Assembly: GCA_025454975.1 (NCBI GenBank)
Contig: JALONK010000011.1
Location: 1-64,000 of the forward strand
DNA from: Bacteroidia bacterium
GTDB taxonomy: Bacteria > Bacteroidota > Bacteroidia > UKL13-3
Length of the DNA: 64,000 bases
Direction of reading: 5' to 3'
Position numbers and translations under genes: made by a program. The notes beneath the pieces were generated by a model. It saw only the letters and a list, made by a program, of their open reading frames with translations, did no database searches and had not been told where the DNA came from. Shown one piece after another: positions 38,575 to 47,704 of this stretch. Position 1 is the first letter of the stretch; each line of letters begins with the position of its first letter.

Positions 38575-39324
38575 ATGGGATTATTATCAGGAAAAACAGC
38601 ATTAGTTACAGGCGCAACCAGAGGAATAGGAAAGGGTATTGCACTACGATTAGCAGCAGAAGGGGCTAACATAGCTTTTACTTTTGTGAGTTCAGTAGAA
38701 AAAGCAAAACTATTTGAAGATGAGTTAAACGCTATGGGAATTAAAGCCATAGGATACCAAAGTAATGCAGCCGAATTTACTGAAGGTGAGCGCATAATAG
38801 ATGAGGTTGTTAAGTCGTTTGGAACCATTGATATATTGGTTAATAATGCAGGAATAACACGAGATAATTTATTAATGCGCATGAATGAGCAAATGTGGGA
38901 TGAAGTAATGGATACAAACCTAAAATCAGCATTTGCATTAATTAAAGCCGCACAACGCCCGATGATGAAAGCCAGAAACGGTTCCATTATTAATATCACT
39001 TCGGTGGTTGGAATTACAGGTAACGCCGGACAAGCAAATTATGCTGCCTCAAAAGCCGGAATGATAGGTTTAACCAAATCAGTTGCTAAAGAGCTTGGCT
39101 CTCGCAATATTCGCTGTAATGCTATTGCTCCCGGTTTTATTGAAACTGAAATGACTGAAGCGCTTGCCGAGGATGTGAGAGCAGAGTGGGTAAAAGGTAT
39201 ACCATTAAAAAGAGGTGGATCTCCGGTTGATGTTGCTAATACAGTGGTTTATCTCGCCTCTGATTTATCTGCTTATGTTACCGGACAAACCATTTGTGTT
39301 GACGGTGGAATGGTAATGCCATAA
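38575..39324 (+). CDS. fabG: 3-oxoacyl-[ACP] reductase
   Basis: 249 residues from MGLLSGKTALVTGATRGIG at 38575; the upstream open frame has no good start. It reduces 3-oxoacyl-ACP with NADPH in fatty acid elongation. The cofactor motif TGATRGIG (about 13-20), the NNAG motif, and the active site S-Y-K (NITSVVG, then NYAASKAG) are all intact; IRCNAIAPGFIETEMT is the usual FabG stretch. A second FabG-like gene lies at 44756. The downstream gene starts 49 bases later on the same strand. Confidence 0.92.
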   Translation: MGLLSGKTALVTGATRGIGKGIALRLAAEGANIAFTFVSSVEKAKLFEDELNAMGIKAIGYQSNAAEFTEGERIIDEVVKSFGTIDILVNNAGITRDNLLMRMNEQMWDEVMDTNLKSAFALIKAAQRPMMKARNGSIINITSVVGITGNAGQANYAASKAGMIGLTKSVAKELGSRNIRCNAIAPGFIETEMTEALAEDVRAEWVKGIPLKRGGSPVDVANTVVYLASDLSAYVTGQTICVDGGMVMP

Positions 39325-39373
39325 TAACTTTTATCTTTTTTATTCGTTAAACCTTAACTATTACGTTATTATC

Positions 39374-41464
39374 GTGAGGCTTATTACTGAATATCCCTTG
39401 TGGATGCTTCTTTTCTGTTTGCTGTTTGCAGGTGTAGGTTCTTGGTTTTTATACCGAAACAACCCGCTTGCTTTAGAAGGCAAATCGAAAAACTGGTTAC
39501 AGGCCACACTCTTAACCTTGCGATTTATTACTCTTGCGCTTATTTCATTTTTGTTATTAGGACCATTATTAAAATGGATTTCACAGCTAACGGAAAAGCC
39601 TGTAATATTAATTGTTACTGATAACTCAAGTTCTATACCATTTGGAACGGATAAAAACAAACTCGCAGCCTGGCATCAAGAAACCATTAATAAATTTAAA
39701 CAATCGTTTGATGAGGATTATCAAGTGTTGCCTTATTTGGCAGGCGACAAATTCCGACCCGCAACTGAAGCAAATTTTAATGACCGAATAACCAACTTAC
39801 AACAGGTATTTACCGGTACTTCCGACGAATTTGACAATAATAACGTGGGCGCAATCGTATTGATGTCTGATGGTATTTATAACCAAGGTGAAAACCCATC
39901 TAATGATGCAGCTTCGATCAAGGCTCCCGTGTACACCATTGCGTTAGGTGATACCCTGCAGAGAAAAGATGTATTGGTAAAACAAGTAAGAACAAATCAA
40001 GTTGTTTATAAAGGCAATGCATTCCCTTTAGAAATAGATATTGCATCTTTTGCAGCAGCAGGAACATCGTCTATGCTTAACATTACCCAAAATGGTAAGC
40101 AGGTTTATCAAAACAATATTAAATGGTCTGATAACTTCTTTTCAACACTTAAAACTAACCTAACCGCAACTGAAGGTGGAACCCAGCATATCATTGTTAC
40201 TGTTACTCCTGTAAATGCTGAGGTAAGCACTGCTAATAATAAGTTCGAGTTGTTTATTAATGTAATTGATGGTAAACAAAAAATTGCAATAATGGCCTAT
40301 ACACCGCATCCCGATATAGGCGCTTACGCTCGTACCATCTCATCAAATAAAAATTATGACGTTGATATTTTTATCTTAAATCGTACACCATTACCTCAAC
40401 AATGGAATAAATATAACCTGGTATTGTTGCACCAAATACCGGGCTTAAATGGGGAAGGACTTAATATCATAAAACAGTTAAAAGAAAGTAAAGTACCGTT
40501 GTTATATGTATTAGGTGCACAAACCAATATTTCTTATCTGTTGCAAGCCGAACCTTTATTACAAGTTAGTGGATATAGAGGAAGTATGAATGAGGTTTTA
40601 CCAACAGTTCAACAGCCATTTTCATTATTTAGTTTGAGTGAATCGGATTTAGATATGATTAAAAAATTTCCACCATTGATGGCGCCTTATGGAAACTATC
40701 AAATAAAAGGTAAGGCTGAAATATTATTTAATCAGCAAATTGGTTATATCAAAACTGCTTATCCATTAATATTTTTTAACTATGACGAGCAAACTCGAAT
40801 TGGTTTTATTTGTGGAGAAGGTTTTTGGAAATGGAGTTTAAGCGATTTGGCAAATAACGAAGGTGCTACTACTTCGAAAATTATGAGTGGCGCAGTCCAG
40901 TTTTTGGCCGGTAAAAAAGAAGTAAGCCGATTTAGAATAACAGCAGATAAACAAATGGATGAAGGAGCTGAACTAATCATGCAGGCCGAAGTGTATAACG
41001 AAACATATCAGTTAATTCCAAACGCAGAAGTGGAAATTGAATTAATCAATTCCACCGGTCAAAAGTATAACTATACCTTTAGTCCCAACCAAGGTACTTA
41101 TCAATTGCAGGCTGCAGCCCTACCATCAGGCGTATATCAATACAAGGCTCAGGCAAAATTTCCCAATAATAAACTTTTTGCTGAAGGACGATTTGTAGTT
41201 AAACCTCGCCAAACTGAATTCATACAAACAAAAGCTAATCATCAGTTATTAAAAAATATTGCCGAATCAGGTAATGGTAAGATGTTTTATCCAAATAAAG
41301 TGGATGAATTAATTAAAGACATGAAAAATAATGAAGCCATTAAGCCAGTTATTTATGAAAAAGAAACCTTAAAAAACTGGATTGATTTCAAATGGCTGTT
41401 TGCCTTTATACTGCTGATATTATCAGTAGAATGGTTTATTCGTAAATGGAATGGTAGTATTTAG
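39374..41464 (+). CDS. vWA-like membrane protein of unknown function
   Basis: 696 residues from GTG at 39374; the next Met is 10 residues in. Two N-terminal membrane helices (about 8-28 and 38-65) are followed by a periplasmic or cytoplasmic vWA-like domain (about 74-195, with VILIVTDNSSS in place of DxSxS, then GAIVLMSDGIYNQGENP), a beta-rich region that may be Ig-like (about 195-295), a glutamine-amidotransferase-like stretch (about 300-480, LVLLHQIPGLNGEGL), a second beta domain (about 515-625), and a final membrane helix (KWLFAFILLILSVEWF). Proteins of this layout occur in Bacteroidota without a known role; relation to BatA/CglB-type proteins is only by fold. Confidence 0.78.
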   Translation: MRLITEYPLWMLLFCLLFAGVGSWFLYRNNPLALEGKSKNWLQATLLTLRFITLALISFLLLGPLLKWISQLTEKPVILIVTDNSSSIPFGTDKNKLAAWHQETINKFKQSFDEDYQVLPYLAGDKFRPATEANFNDRITNLQQVFTGTSDEFDNNNVGAIVLMSDGIYNQGENPSNDAASIKAPVYTIALGDTLQRKDVLVKQVRTNQVVYKGNAFPLEIDIASFAAAGTSSMLNITQNGKQVYQNNIKWSDNFFSTLKTNLTATEGGTQHIIVTVTPVNAEVSTANNKFELFINVIDGKQKIAIMAYTPHPDIGAYARTISSNKNYDVDIFILNRTPLPQQWNKYNLVLLHQIPGLNGEGLNIIKQLKESKVPLLYVLGAQTNISYLLQAEPLLQVSGYRGSMNEVLPTVQQPFSLFSLSESDLDMIKKFPPLMAPYGNYQIKGKAEILFNQQIGYIKTAYPLIFFNYDEQTRIGFICGEGFWKWSLSDLANNEGATTSKIMSGAVQFLAGKKEVSRFRITADKQMDEGAELIMQAEVYNETYQLIPNAEVEIELINSTGQKYNYTFSPNQGTYQLQAAALPSGVYQYKAQAKFPNNKLFAEGRFVVKPRQTEFIQTKANHQLLKNIAESGNGKMFYPNKVDELIKDMKNNEAIKPVIYEKETLKNWIDFKWLFAFILLILSVEWFIRKWNGSI

Positions 41465-41494
41465 TTAAGAAATTTTTAGAAAGCCATTCACCTA

Positions 41495-41502
41495 TATTTT
41501 TG
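41495..41502 (+). promoter_or_regulatory. Candidate -7 promoter box for the TonB receptor
   Basis: TATTTTTG is an exact match to TAnnTTTG, 56 bases before the ATG at 41559, in the gap after the vWA-like gene. No convincing -33 TTG is seen at the expected distance. Confidence 0.4.
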
Positions 41503-41558
41503 AGCCGTTTATCTAATTGTCTAACAATTTAGTGGTGGCTACATTACATTCGCACCGC

Positions 41559-43940
41559 ATGAAAAGAATTGTTTGGTTAATTATCATTACCTTATCGGCT
41601 ACCTTGCCGCTTTTTACCTCCGCTCAAAATACAAAACATAGCATCAGCGGCTATGTAAAAGACGCTGCAACGGGCGAAGAACTAATTGGTGTTACTATTT
41701 TAGTAAAAGAGTTAAACACAGGAACTTCATCTAATGTTTATGGATTTTATTCGCTTAGTTTACCTGACGGAGCTTATAATCTAACGTTTTCTTATGTAGG
41801 GTTTTCAGTGAAAACAATTCCTGTTAACTTAAAAGGTGGAAACATAACTTTAAATGTTGAATTAACTGAGGATAAAAGAACCTTAAAAGAAGCCGTGATT
41901 ACTACAGATAAGGCTGATGCAACTAACGTTGAATCTACAAAAATGAGTGTGGTAAAAATGGATATCAAAGAAGTGAAGAAAATTCCGATTTTGTTAGGTG
42001 AAGTTGACATTATTAAAGCCATTCAGTTACTTCCCGGAATTCAGGCAGCAGGTGATGGAAACACTTTATTTATAGTTCGTGGCGGTAATGTAGATCATAA
42101 CTTGGTTCAACTTGATGAGGCTGTTGTATATAATCCAACGCATGTGGTCGGATTTTTCTCGGTATTCAATGGTGATGCCATCAAAGATTTTGAAATTTAT
42201 AAAGGAGGAATTCCTGCTAATTATGGCGGAAGACTTGCCTCTGTTTTAGATGTTCGTATGCGTGATGGTAATGCTAAAAAATTTACCGCTCAAGGTGGTA
42301 TTGGAATACTGTCATCTCGATTAACCTTGGAAGGACCTATACAAAAAGATAAAAGTTCATTTATGGTTTCGGCACGCAGAAGTTATTTTGATGTGTTCTT
42401 TCCGTTGAGTTCTCAAACTAAAGATGTAACAGCATACTTCTATGATGTGAATATGAAAGCTAACTTTACGTTGAGTAGTAAGGATAAAATTTTCATTTCA
42501 GGATATTTTGGTCGTGATGTATTAGGTACAGGACGTCTTTTCGGATTAGGCTGGGGTAATCAAACTTTTACCACTAGGTGGAATCATATATTTAACCCAA
42601 AATTATTCTCCAATACTAGTTTAATATTTAGCCGTTACAACTATAATTTTGATTTAAATGTTGCTCGTAACCTAAACTTTACAAGAACCAATAATATTAC
42701 GGATTATACCTTTAAACAAGATTTTAATTATTATATAAATCCTAAAAATGCCATCAAATTCGGCGGGGTATTTACTCACCATACATTTGAACCCGGCGAA
42801 ATAAAACCTATTAACTCAGAGTCAATTATTTTAGCCGATAAACTTCCAGAGAAAAGAGCTTTGGATTATGCAGTTTATGCATCACATAACAGTAAAATAA
42901 CTACAAGATTAAGTGTTGAGTATGGAGCAAGATTCTCAGTATTCCAAAATATTGGTAAGGGACGTTCATTTAATTACTTGGGCAATGAACCTAACGCATT
43001 AAATAATGGAATTTTAAAGCCATCTACTATACTTGATACTATAAATTATGGTAGTGGCGATATCTATAATACTTTCACAGGTTTCGAACCGCGTGCTGCA
43101 GTAACTTACGTGCTTAATTCGAAAACATCTGTTAAGGCTTCTTATAACCGAATGTTTCAATATATGCATTTGATTCAGCCAACATTGGCCAGCACAGGTC
43201 AAGAGTTTTGGACCCCAAGTGATAAATACATTAAGCCGCAAATTGCTGATCAAGTAGCTTTAGGTTATTTTAAAAATTTAATGGATAATCAAATAGAAAT
43301 TTCTGTTGAAGGATATTACAAATGGATGCAAAATACTGTTGAGTTAATTGATGATGCTGATGTTCAGTTTAATGAAGCAGTTGAATCAAATGTAACCGTA
43401 GGTAAAGGCAGGTCGTATGGGTTAGAGTTTTTATTACGTAAACAGCGCGGTAATACCACCGGTTGGGTTAGTTATACCTTATCACGTTCTGAACGAAAAG
43501 CTAATGGAGTAAATAATAATGAGTGGTATAATTTCAGGTTCGACAGACGACATTATATTACTGCAGTACTTTCACATGACCTAAGTAAAAGAGTTTCAGT
43601 GTCGGGTAATTTTATTTACGCCACAGGCGATACATATACCCCGGCCCTAGGATATTATGAATTCGAAAATCAACGGGTTGTTGAATATGGCAAACGTAAT
43701 AGTGCTCGTATTCCCGCTTATCATAGGTTTGATGTTAGCTTAACACTTAACAGGAAAATTATTCCGGGTAAAGTATATAAGAATGAAAGCAATTGGGTAT
43801 TCTCTATTTATAACCTGTATGGTAGAAGAAATCCTTACAGCATCGACTTCAGGACTAATCCTGATACCGGAAAAAATGAAGCGGTAAAAACCTACTTGTT
43901 TAGAATGGTGCCTTCTGTGACTTACAATTTTAAATTTTAA
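41559..43940 (+). CDS. TonB-dependent receptor with N-terminal carboxypeptidase-regulatory-like domain
   Basis: 793 residues from MKRIVWL at 41559, giving a signal peptide that ends FTSA before Gln. A CarboxypepD_reg-like domain (about 27-110, ISGYVKDAATGEELIG) is followed by the TonB plug domain (about 125-235, with FIVRGGNVDHNLVQLDEA and GGIPANYGGRLASVLDVR) and an outer-membrane beta-barrel ending in an aromatic residue (YNFKF). It imports a ligand using the proton-motive force through TonB; the substrate is unknown. It is followed after 12 bases by a DUF4249 lipoprotein, a recurrent partner in Bacteroidota that may act like SusD. No cognate sigma/anti-sigma genes are beside it. Confidence 0.93.
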   Translation: MKRIVWLIIITLSATLPLFTSAQNTKHSISGYVKDAATGEELIGVTILVKELNTGTSSNVYGFYSLSLPDGAYNLTFSYVGFSVKTIPVNLKGGNITLNVELTEDKRTLKEAVITTDKADATNVESTKMSVVKMDIKEVKKIPILLGEVDIIKAIQLLPGIQAAGDGNTLFIVRGGNVDHNLVQLDEAVVYNPTHVVGFFSVFNGDAIKDFEIYKGGIPANYGGRLASVLDVRMRDGNAKKFTAQGGIGILSSRLTLEGPIQKDKSSFMVSARRSYFDVFFPLSSQTKDVTAYFYDVNMKANFTLSSKDKIFISGYFGRDVLGTGRLFGLGWGNQTFTTRWNHIFNPKLFSNTSLIFSRYNYNFDLNVARNLNFTRTNNITDYTFKQDFNYYINPKNAIKFGGVFTHHTFEPGEIKPINSESIILADKLPEKRALDYAVYASHNSKITTRLSVEYGARFSVFQNIGKGRSFNYLGNEPNALNNGILKPSTILDTINYGSGDIYNTFTGFEPRAAVTYVLNSKTSVKASYNRMFQYMHLIQPTLASTGQEFWTPSDKYIKPQIADQVALGYFKNLMDNQIEISVEGYYKWMQNTVELIDDADVQFNEAVESNVTVGKGRSYGLEFLLRKQRGNTTGWVSYTLSRSERKANGVNNNEWYNFRFDRRHYITAVLSHDLSKRVSVSGNFIYATGDTYTPALGYYEFENQRVVEYGKRNSARIPAYHRFDVSLTLNRKIIPGKVYKNESNWVFSIYNLYGRRNPYSIDFRTNPDTGKNEAVKTYLFRMVPSVTYNFKF

Positions 43941-43952
43941 TCAAGCGTAACA

Positions 43953-44759
43953 ATGAAACAATTATTATATATTTTATTCGCTGTTGTTATCTTATCATCA
44001 TGTGAACAGGTAATTGATGTTGATTTACCTCCAAATACAGTTAAACTGGTTGTTGAGGGGCAAATATCAACAGAAACCGACAGCTCTTTTGTTCGCTTAA
44101 CTAAGTCATTACCTTATTTTGATAATACTTCAGCAACACCATTAGTTACTAACGCTCAAGTAACCGTTAATGGAGTTAATTTTTTGCATGATACACTTGG
44201 CATCTACCGACCGGCAAAAGGATACACCGGAGTTACCGGAACGTTATATAATTTAAATATACAGCATGAAGGTAATACATATACTTCGGCAAGTGTTTTA
44301 GAACCGCTCTTCAGAATTGATACCATTATCCCGGTTTTTAAAAATGAAGAAGCTATCTTAGAATCCGGTTATACAGTTAAGTATATAGGATTCGATTCAC
44401 GTCAGCCGGTTAAATATACCTACGTTCGTTTTGGGTTTAATAGCCCGGAAGTAGAAAATGGTATTGATTCCTTTTTTGATTTTAGGGTATTGTTCGACAA
44501 CAAAAACAGTGTATTAAATAGAACTTTCGAATTTGAAATTCCATTTTTAAGGTTAGAATCAGGGGATACCAGTTTACTTATTTTTCGCTCTATTGATGAA
44601 AATACTTTTAAATTCATAAATGCATTAAATAATAGAGATAATGGAGGCGGACCGTTTGGTACGCCCCCTGCAAATTTACCTTCTAATATTGTGGGTAAGG
44701 ATGTATTAGGTATTTTTTCTGCTTACGATGTTCGAAGATTCAGAACTCGCATACCTTAA
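43953..44759 (+). CDS. DUF4249 family lipoprotein
   Basis: 268 residues. A lipoprotein signal with lipobox LSSC (Cys at residue 17) is followed by EQVIDVDLP and KLVVEGQISTE, then a beta-rich body typical of DUF4249. The gene starts 12 bases after the TonB receptor stop, so the pair is probably co-translated and the product likely sits at the outer membrane as the receptor's accessory lipoprotein; this role is inference from the recurring pairing. At about 268 residues it is shorter than many DUF4249 members. The stop codon shares TTAA with the convergent FabG-like gene. Confidence 0.9.
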   Translation: MKQLLYILFAVVILSSCEQVIDVDLPPNTVKLVVEGQISTETDSSFVRLTKSLPYFDNTSATPLVTNAQVTVNGVNFLHDTLGIYRPAKGYTGVTGTLYNLNIQHEGNTYTSASVLEPLFRIDTIIPVFKNEEAILESGYTVKYIGFDSRQPVKYTYVRFGFNSPEVENGIDSFFDFRVLFDNKNSVLNRTFEFEIPFLRLESGDTSLLIFRSIDENTFKFINALNNRDNGGGPFGTPPANLPSNIVGKDVLGIFSAYDVRRFRTRIP

Positions 44760-45493
44760 AGGGTAATTCCTCCATCAACGCTCAAACAGTGTCCGTTTAT
44801 AAAGGATGCTTGCCCTGATGACAAAAATACGTATGCATGTGCAATGTCCTCTGGTTTTCCTAATCGTTGCACAGGTGTACGCTCGATAATATTATTAATT
44901 ACTTTTTCAGGAACAGTAGTAATCATTTCGGTAGCTATAAATCCCGGAGCTACTGCATTTACAGTAATTCCTTTTTTACCAAGTTCTCTGGCCCAAACTT
45001 TTGTTACGCCAATTAATGCGCTTTTTGCAGCTACATAGTTGCTTTGACCATAATTGCCGTACAATGCAACAACTGACGAAGTATTGATGATGCGGCCATA
45101 CCCTTTTTCAACCATATAAGATGATACTGCTTTCGTACAATTAAATACACCTGTAAGGTTTACGTCTATCACCTTTTGCCAATCTTCGGGTGATAATTTA
45201 GCCAAAGTTGCGTCTCGGGTTATTCCGGCATTATTTATTAGAATATCTATTCGTTCAAATAAAGAAATGGTTTCTTTAGCGGCTTTTTCTACTGATGCAT
45301 ATAAAGCCGTATTTACTTCAATAAAATGTGATTTTCCTCCTGCATCTTCCAACATTTTAACTGCATCTTTTCCTTTTTCAACCTGAACATCCCAAATTAC
45401 AACAACAGCGCCATTTTTAACGAAGTGCTTGGCTGTTTCCAAGCCAATACCTGATGCACCACCAGTAATGATGGCTATTTTTTTATCTAACAT
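44756..45493 (-). CDS. FabG-like short-chain dehydrogenase/reductase (3-oxoacyl-ACP or acetoacetyl-CoA reductase)
   Basis: 245 residues. Rossmann motif TGGASGIG (about 10-17), NNAG, catalytic Ser in NTSSVVALYGNYG, Y-x-x-x-K as YVAAK, and ITVNAVAPGFIATEM are all intact. It resembles FabG and PhaB-type reductases of 3-oxoacyl thioesters. A more typical fabG is at 38575, so this copy may serve another pathway. It lies 104 bases after lgt on the same strand and might be the last gene of the operon starting at 48589, but the longer gap leaves this open. I see no terminator in the gap. Confidence 0.88.
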   Translation of the reverse strand: MLDKKIAIITGGASGIGLETAKHFVKNGAVVVIWDVQVEKGKDAVKMLEDAGGKSHFIEVNTALYASVEKAAKETISLFERIDILINNAGITRDATLAKLSPEDWQKVIDVNLTGVFNCTKAVSSYMVEKGYGRIINTSSVVALYGNYGQSNYVAAKSALIGVTKVWARELGKKGITVNAVAPGFIATEMITTVPEKVINNIIERTPVQRLGKPEDIAHAYVFLSSGQASFINGHCLSVDGGITL

Positions 45494-45597
45494 AACCTTA
45501 ATTTTTGAAGCGGCGAATCAACAAAATAATCCCAACTTTGCCTTGTTTTTAAGGTTAAGTTTTTGAAATTGTAGTTTATAAGATTGAATGTGTGGTG

Positions 45598-46374
45598 CTA
45601 AAGTTTTTTTATTGCATTAGCCTGACCTTGCCACTTTCTATACAAAACAATTCCGGCCAGGATAAGTATAATGGAAATAAGTTGTGAGTGACTAAGTGTT
45701 TCATTAAATAATAATCCTCTTTCTTCATCTCCTCTAAATGTTTCTGTAAACATGCGAATACTTGGATATAGTATTAAGTATAAAGCGAAAATTTGTCCAT
45801 TAAAGGCACGTTTTCTTTTAATCAAATACAAAACCAATAATAAACAGCCAATTAATAACGACTCATATAATTGTACCGGATGCAAACTACAATTTATTGG
45901 TGCCGAACTCCTAGGATGAGTATAAACTACTCCTAACCAGCTATCCGTTGCTTTTCCATAACAACAGCCCGCCATAAAACAGCCCAATCTGCCACAGGCA
46001 TGTAAAATGCAAATAACAATGGCAATTAAATCTAAAAAGGGTAAAGCAGGTAATTTGTGTTTTTTAATAAACCAAAACAATACGCCGAAACAAAATAGTA
46101 ATGACCCATAAAAAACAAAACCACTACCCGATATTAGTCCCGATAAATTTTGTAAATGTTCAGTTGGATTTTCGAATATCAATAAAAATTTGCCGCCAAC
46201 CACTGCAGCAATAATTAAGTAAATCAATAATTGATTAATGAGGTCAGGTTTTAAATTAATATCATTTGCTCCTGCTTTGGTTAGGTATGAAATTGACATA
46301 ACAATACCTAGGCCTATTAATAAACCATAAGCATATAATTTTAAAGGGCCTAACTCAAATAATATTGGATACAT
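45598..46374 (-). CDS. lgt: Prolipoprotein diacylglyceryl transferase (Lgt), variant type
   Basis: 258 residues with about seven membrane helices. Lgt moves diacylglycerol from phosphatidylglycerol to the lipobox Cys of prolipoproteins. Visible family features are YAYGLLIGLG near the N-terminus (Tyr and Gly of the H-motif region), HACGRLGCFMAGCCYG for the Lgt signature with its conserved Gly-Arg, HPVQLYES, and the C-terminal FRGDEERG with the essential Arg. The signature has Cys residues (three) where the E. coli protein has GRIGNFINGELWG, a variant seen in Lgt-like paralogues. The gene starts 9 bases after the antiporter stop. Confidence 0.85.
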   Translation of the reverse strand: MYPILFELGPLKLYAYGLLIGLGIVMSISYLTKAGANDINLKPDLINQLLIYLIIAAVVGGKFLLIFENPTEHLQNLSGLISGSGFVFYGSLLFCFGVLFWFIKKHKLPALPFLDLIAIVICILHACGRLGCFMAGCCYGKATDSWLGVVYTHPRSSAPINCSLHPVQLYESLLIGCLLLVLYLIKRKRAFNGQIFALYLILYPSIRMFTETFRGDEERGLLFNETLSHSQLISIILILAGIVLYRKWQGQANAIKKL

Positions 46375-46383
46375 AGTGATAAT

Positions 46384-47682
46384 TTAAGAAGCTGCCGGAT
46401 TATCAGAGTTGTCGTCAATAAAAGGAATAATTTCTTTTATGCCTGTGCCTACCTTCATTTCTCCGGTAATAAAATATTGCAATAATGGGCCAGCCATAAT
46501 ACTAGTTATTACAGCCATAATAACCAACGCAACAAACAAAGGAGGTGTTATTACACCTGCCTGCAAGGCTAATAAGCCCAGTACAATTTCCATAGCACCT
46601 CTTGCATTCATTCCAAACCCAACTGCTAAACTTTCTTTAAGTGTTAAACCTCCCCATAACGAACCAAGTCCTGCACCCAGCAATTTACACACAATGGCGA
46701 GCCCAATAACAACACTCACAATTTGCAGATTAAAGTTAGCTACAAAGTCAATTTTAAAGCCAATTGAAACGAAGAACAGCGGTGCGAAAATATTTGTAAC
46801 AAACTGATGAATGATTTCCCTGGTTTTTTCACTTAAGTGAACACTGTCGCCAACAGCAATACCTACGATAAATGCACCAAATATTGCGTGAATGCCTATT
46901 GCTTCTGTAAAAGCTGCACCTAAAAAGGCTAATCCTAAAGAAAAAGCCAATACTCCTCCCGGCCATGATAAATTGCGTTGTGCCCAAGGTAACGATTTAT
47001 TGATGATGATCCTTCCTGCGCTTAACATCAGCATTGCAAATGCAAGAGTATATCCTAAAGTATATAGCACATGAAGCGAATTCCCGCCATTATTCATTAA
47101 ACCTAATACAACACTAAACAAAAGCCATCCTATAAGGTCGTCAAACATTGCTGCTGCAATAATTATCATCCCTATTTTAGTTTTAAATAGATTTAAATCC
47201 ATTAGGGTTCTTGCTATTATCGGCAATGCAGAAATCGCCATTGCAGTCCCCATGAATAAAGCAAATACAAGCGTGTCGTTTCCTGCGGTTCCTCCCAGCC
47301 AATGATTGAAATAATGACCTGCCCCATAGCCAAGAATAAGTGGGATTATTAATCCTATTAAACTTACTTTAAAAGCAGTTTTACCTTGCTGTCTGATAAT
47401 TGATAATTCAACTTCCATACCGGCAACAAAAAGAAGCATTACAACCGAAATTGTTCCAATGCCTCCTAGTACAAGTCCTTGCGTACCGTTAGTAGTAAAT
47501 ATGGTTTGATTTAAACTTGGAATATATTTACCTAAAACGCTTGGTCCTAATAAAATACCGGCCACCAATTCTCCAACTACCAATGGCATTCTTAGTTTTC
47601 TAAAAAACTCACCAAATATCCTACCTAACAGTAGCATACTCCCAAGTGCAATTAGTAGATATATAATATCGTGGTGTTTCAT
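46384..47682 (-). CDS. Cation/proton antiporter, CPA2 family
   Basis: 432 residues, about 12 membrane helices (the 30-residue C-terminus is hydrophilic). The motifs LVVGELVAGILLGPSVLG at the start, and AMAISALPIIARTLMDL and AMFDDLIGWLLF in the middle (with the paired Asp of the CPA2 ion site), are typical. GAFIVGIAVG and GMNARGAMEIVLGLLALQAG follow. It exchanges Na+ or K+ for protons. No KTN or TrkA-C domain is attached. The gene lies 22 bases after the universal stress protein gene, a pairing seen in other bacteria, and 9 bases before lgt. Confidence 0.92.
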   Translation of the reverse strand: MKHHDIIYLLIALGSMLLLGRIFGEFFRKLRMPLVVGELVAGILLGPSVLGKYIPSLNQTIFTTNGTQGLVLGGIGTISVVMLLFVAGMEVELSIIRQQGKTAFKVSLIGLIIPLILGYGAGHYFNHWLGGTAGNDTLVFALFMGTAMAISALPIIARTLMDLNLFKTKIGMIIIAAAMFDDLIGWLLFSVVLGLMNNGGNSLHVLYTLGYTLAFAMLMLSAGRIIINKSLPWAQRNLSWPGGVLAFSLGLAFLGAAFTEAIGIHAIFGAFIVGIAVGDSVHLSEKTREIIHQFVTNIFAPLFFVSIGFKIDFVANFNLQIVSVVIGLAIVCKLLGAGLGSLWGGLTLKESLAVGFGMNARGAMEIVLGLLALQAGVITPPLFVALVIMAVITSIMAGPLLQYFITGEMKVGTGIKEIIPFIDDNSDNPAAS

Positions 47683-47704
47683 TTATAGGCTTTGGTATAA
47701 TTTT

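Noticed and set aside
41517-41558. TonB receptor starting at a TTG at 41517
   Set aside because: It would put 14 residues before the signal peptide; ATG 41559 starts directly with the charged-hydrophobic signal sequence.
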